Shown: positions 5,112 to 6,551 of the stretch, one piece after another
How the letters are laid out: each line of letters starts with the position of its first letter
How positions within the stretch are numbered: the first letter of the stretch is position 1
DNA from: Promethearchaeia archaeon
GTDB lineage: Archaea > Asgardarchaeota > Lokiarchaeia > Sigyniarchaeales > SOKP01
Reading direction: 5' to 3'
Assembly: GCA_029856445.1 (NCBI GenBank)
Contig: JAHQWY010000209.1
Coordinates: 1 to 6,551 of the forward strand
DNA: 6,551 bases
Made by a program: the position numbers and the translations under genes
Notes under the pieces: model-generated
What the model was told of the DNA's origin: nothing
The model's input: only the letters and a program-made list of their open reading frames with translations
Database searches by the model: none

Positions 5112-6551
5112 CTACTTAATTGGCCGACTATTTGCTTGAAAGATTGGACCTATAAATTGTGAGTAAAGTACCGAATATGCCGCTTGATTAGAGACAACAG
5201 CTATCATCTCTTCTTCTTTATCTGAATGTGGGCATATTATAACCTCTTCAGCATCACGGGTTAACGCATAAAAATCTGCTGCCTTTTGCAATTGCCGAAA
5301 TTGTATATTTCCTAGCTGTTTCATCTTATTAATAATTCCTCCGTAAGTAGATAAATCAAAATGTGAGGTGACCATGAATCTAGCAGCTTTCTTTTGGAAT
5401 GCATATTCAGAAATGACCTGTAGAATCTCAGGAACTACGACAGGAGTAACAATGATAATTGAAGATTTAACTCTATATATCGCATCTTTCATTACGGCGA
5501 TCATTGCATCTCTTCCAACAACTTGCCACGTAGAAACCCTTGATATTTCTGGAATTGAACTTGAAGCATTGTGAACATCTTTTAATTTATCTTCATTAGT
5601 TTCACCAAGTTCGGTGGCATCATCGATGGAATTCATGAATTGTAGTGTAAAATCTGCGATTGCGTCTTTAACATTCTGAATAGTGTCTCGAGTGGTGTTA
5701 GATAAGCTATTTTGAAGAGTCTTCGCATTCTGTTCATATTTTGTTTTATGATCCGCAAGCATGCTCGACAAGCTATTATCCATATCCTTTGCTTCAGCAT
5801 TCCATAATCTGATTTCACTGTCAATTCTATCGGAACCATCACGCTTTCCTTCAGAGAATTTAGAATCTACTTCTCTTACCCAATTTTCCTTGATACTTTT
5901 AACTTCAGAGTCAAAATCTGTGTAATGTCGTAAACTATTATCTTTATGTATATTAATTCCATCCTCATATTGTCTATGATGCTGTTTTAACGAACTTTCT
6001 AACGAATCCTTTAATTTTATATTAGTATCAGAACAATCTTTAACACCAGTTTGTAATGTATCATCAACTTCACCAGCTAAATCAGTTGCTAAATTTTCTA
6101 ATTGAGCATCTATAGTTTCTTGGGCTTTAAAATCAAGATCATTAGTTTCTGAAGCTAAGGTATTATTTTCATTTACCATAATATCTGTCACATCAGATTT
6201 AAGCTGATCTGTTGTATTTCTTGTGTTAGTAATGTATTCTTCAGTTGTGTTTGAGAACTCCTCTTTCATAGGTTTTGTAAATTTCAAAATATTTTGAATA
6301 GTAGTTTCATGGCGCGCTTTATATTTTTTCTTCTTTCCCATCCAGAAAAAGCCTTTTTTAGCCATATCTTCAGAAAAGTCAGTGAATCTGTTTGCATGTT
6401 CGAGTAGATTATCAATTAAAGTGAGTGTCATGCTTTTAAATTCATTTGATTGATTAGTTAAAGTTCGGTGCCTATCATCTACAGTCGCTTTTATGCTGGT
6501 TTGAAGAGTATCTGTTGTATTCTTTATATGATTAGTATGTTCTTTTAAAAT
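5112..6551 (-). CDS. Long coiled-coil protein with C-terminal TrmB/PLD-like domain (5' end outside window)
   Basis: The frame stays open to the right edge, 40 codons beyond the ATG at 6431, so the N-terminus is missing and that ATG need not be the start. Of 479 visible residues, about 1-330 form a highly charged, Asn/Asp/Thr/Ser/Lys-rich helix. No proline occurs from 95 to 333 (239 residues), which indicates an extended coiled coil. A basic patch, WMGKKKKYKAR, interrupts it near 70-80. From about 338 a compact domain follows: STWQVVGRDAM, a strand SSIIIVTPVVVPEIL, a helix, RFMVTSHFD, a second strand GNIQFRQL, then DAEEVIICP and QFIGPIFQANSRP. This layout resembles the C-terminal PLD-like effector domain of TrmB-type archaeal regulators. 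No HKD catalytic motif is seen, so a sensing or binding role is likelier than hydrolysis. No HTH or membrane span is visible. I recall similar proteins in Asgard archaea. Function unknown. Confidence 0.85.
   Translation of the reverse strand: MLKEHTNHIKNTTDTLQTSIKATVDDRHRTLTNQSNEFKSMTLTLIDNLLEHANRFTDFSEDMAKKGFFWMGKKKKYKARHETTIQNILKFTKPMKEEFSNTTEEYITNTRNTTDQLKSDVTDIMVNENNTLASETNDLDFKAQETIDAQLENLATDLAGEVDDTLQTGVKDCSDTNIKLKDSLESSLKQHHRQYEDGINIHKDNSLRHYTDFDSEVKSIKENWVREVDSKFSEGKRDGSDRIDSEIRLWNAEAKDMDNSLSSMLADHKTKYEQNAKTLQNSLSNTTRDTIQNVKDAIADFTLQFMNSIDDATELGETNEDKLKDVHNASSSIPEISRVSTWQVVGRDAMIAVMKDAIYRVKSSIIIVTPVVVPEILQVISEYAFQKKAARFMVTSHFDLSTYGGIINKMKQLGNIQFRQLQKAADFYALTRDAEEVIICPHSDKEEEMIAVVSNQAAYSVLYSQFIGPIFQANSRPIK

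Noticed and set aside
5112..5540. Active phospholipase D in the C-terminal domain of the coiled-coil protein
   Set aside because: No H-x-K-x4-D motif is present. Only the overall layout recalls the PLD-like effector domain of TrmB proteins.
5368..5842. Small open frames inside the coiled-coil gene (5368-5574 +, 5633-5842 -)
   Set aside because: Both lie wholly within a well-supported gene in other frames and have no ribosome site or recognisable domain. The same applies to frames at 463-675, 1786-2046 and 3759-3965 on the minus strand.
6429..6431. ATG (minus strand) at 6431 as start of the coiled-coil protein
   Set aside because: The frame continues uninterrupted for 40 more codons to the window edge with the same coiled-coil composition, so the true start is probably outside.

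Overview
The window looks like a piece of an AT-rich archaeal chromosome (roughly one third G+C by eye). The main evidence is a fused formaldehyde-activating enzyme / 3-hexulose-6-phosphate synthase (fae-hps), an arrangement typical of archaea. A probable F420-dependent (Ddn/DUF385-like) protein, TATA-like boxes upstream of genes and bare T-tracts after stop codons agree with this. A large coiled-coil protein with a TrmB/PLD-like C-terminal domain makes me favour an Asgard-type lineage (Lokiarchaeia or a relative). That last step rests on recollection of similar proteins and was not tested.

Layout, left to right. (1) The 3' part of a fold-type I PLP aminotransferase, + strand, runs in from the left edge and stops at 1067. 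(2) A 167-bp intergenic region holds a T-tract, two inverted repeats and a TATA-like box. (3) fae-hps lies on the + strand at 1235-2521 and is followed by a T8 tract. (4) A 191-residue DUF385/Ddn-like protein lies on the + strand at 2632-3207. (5) Converging on it, with a 6-bp overlap, is a peptidase-U32-family protein on the - strand (3202-4452), probably an Fe-S RNA- or small-molecule-modifying enzyme. (6) A 235-bp divergent intergenic region carries a TATA-like box, a perfect 8+8 inverted repeat and a strong Shine-Dalgarno sequence ahead of a 77-residue helical protein (4688-4921), which is followed by a T10 tract. (7) A long coiled-coil protein with a compact C-terminal domain runs in from the right edge on the - strand (5112-6551) and lacks its N-terminus.

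The genes do not form one operon. Each has its own flanking intergenic signals, and strands alternate. The only metabolic link I can suggest is between fae-hps (formaldehyde and tetrahydromethanopterin chemistry, pentose-phosphate supply) and the F420-type protein next to it, since both belong to the archaeal C1/F420 cofactor world. There is no sign of a mobile element, CRISPR array, tRNA or rRNA. The least explained parts are the coiled-coil protein, the 77-residue protein with its palindromic leader, and the paired inverted repeats in front of fae-hps.
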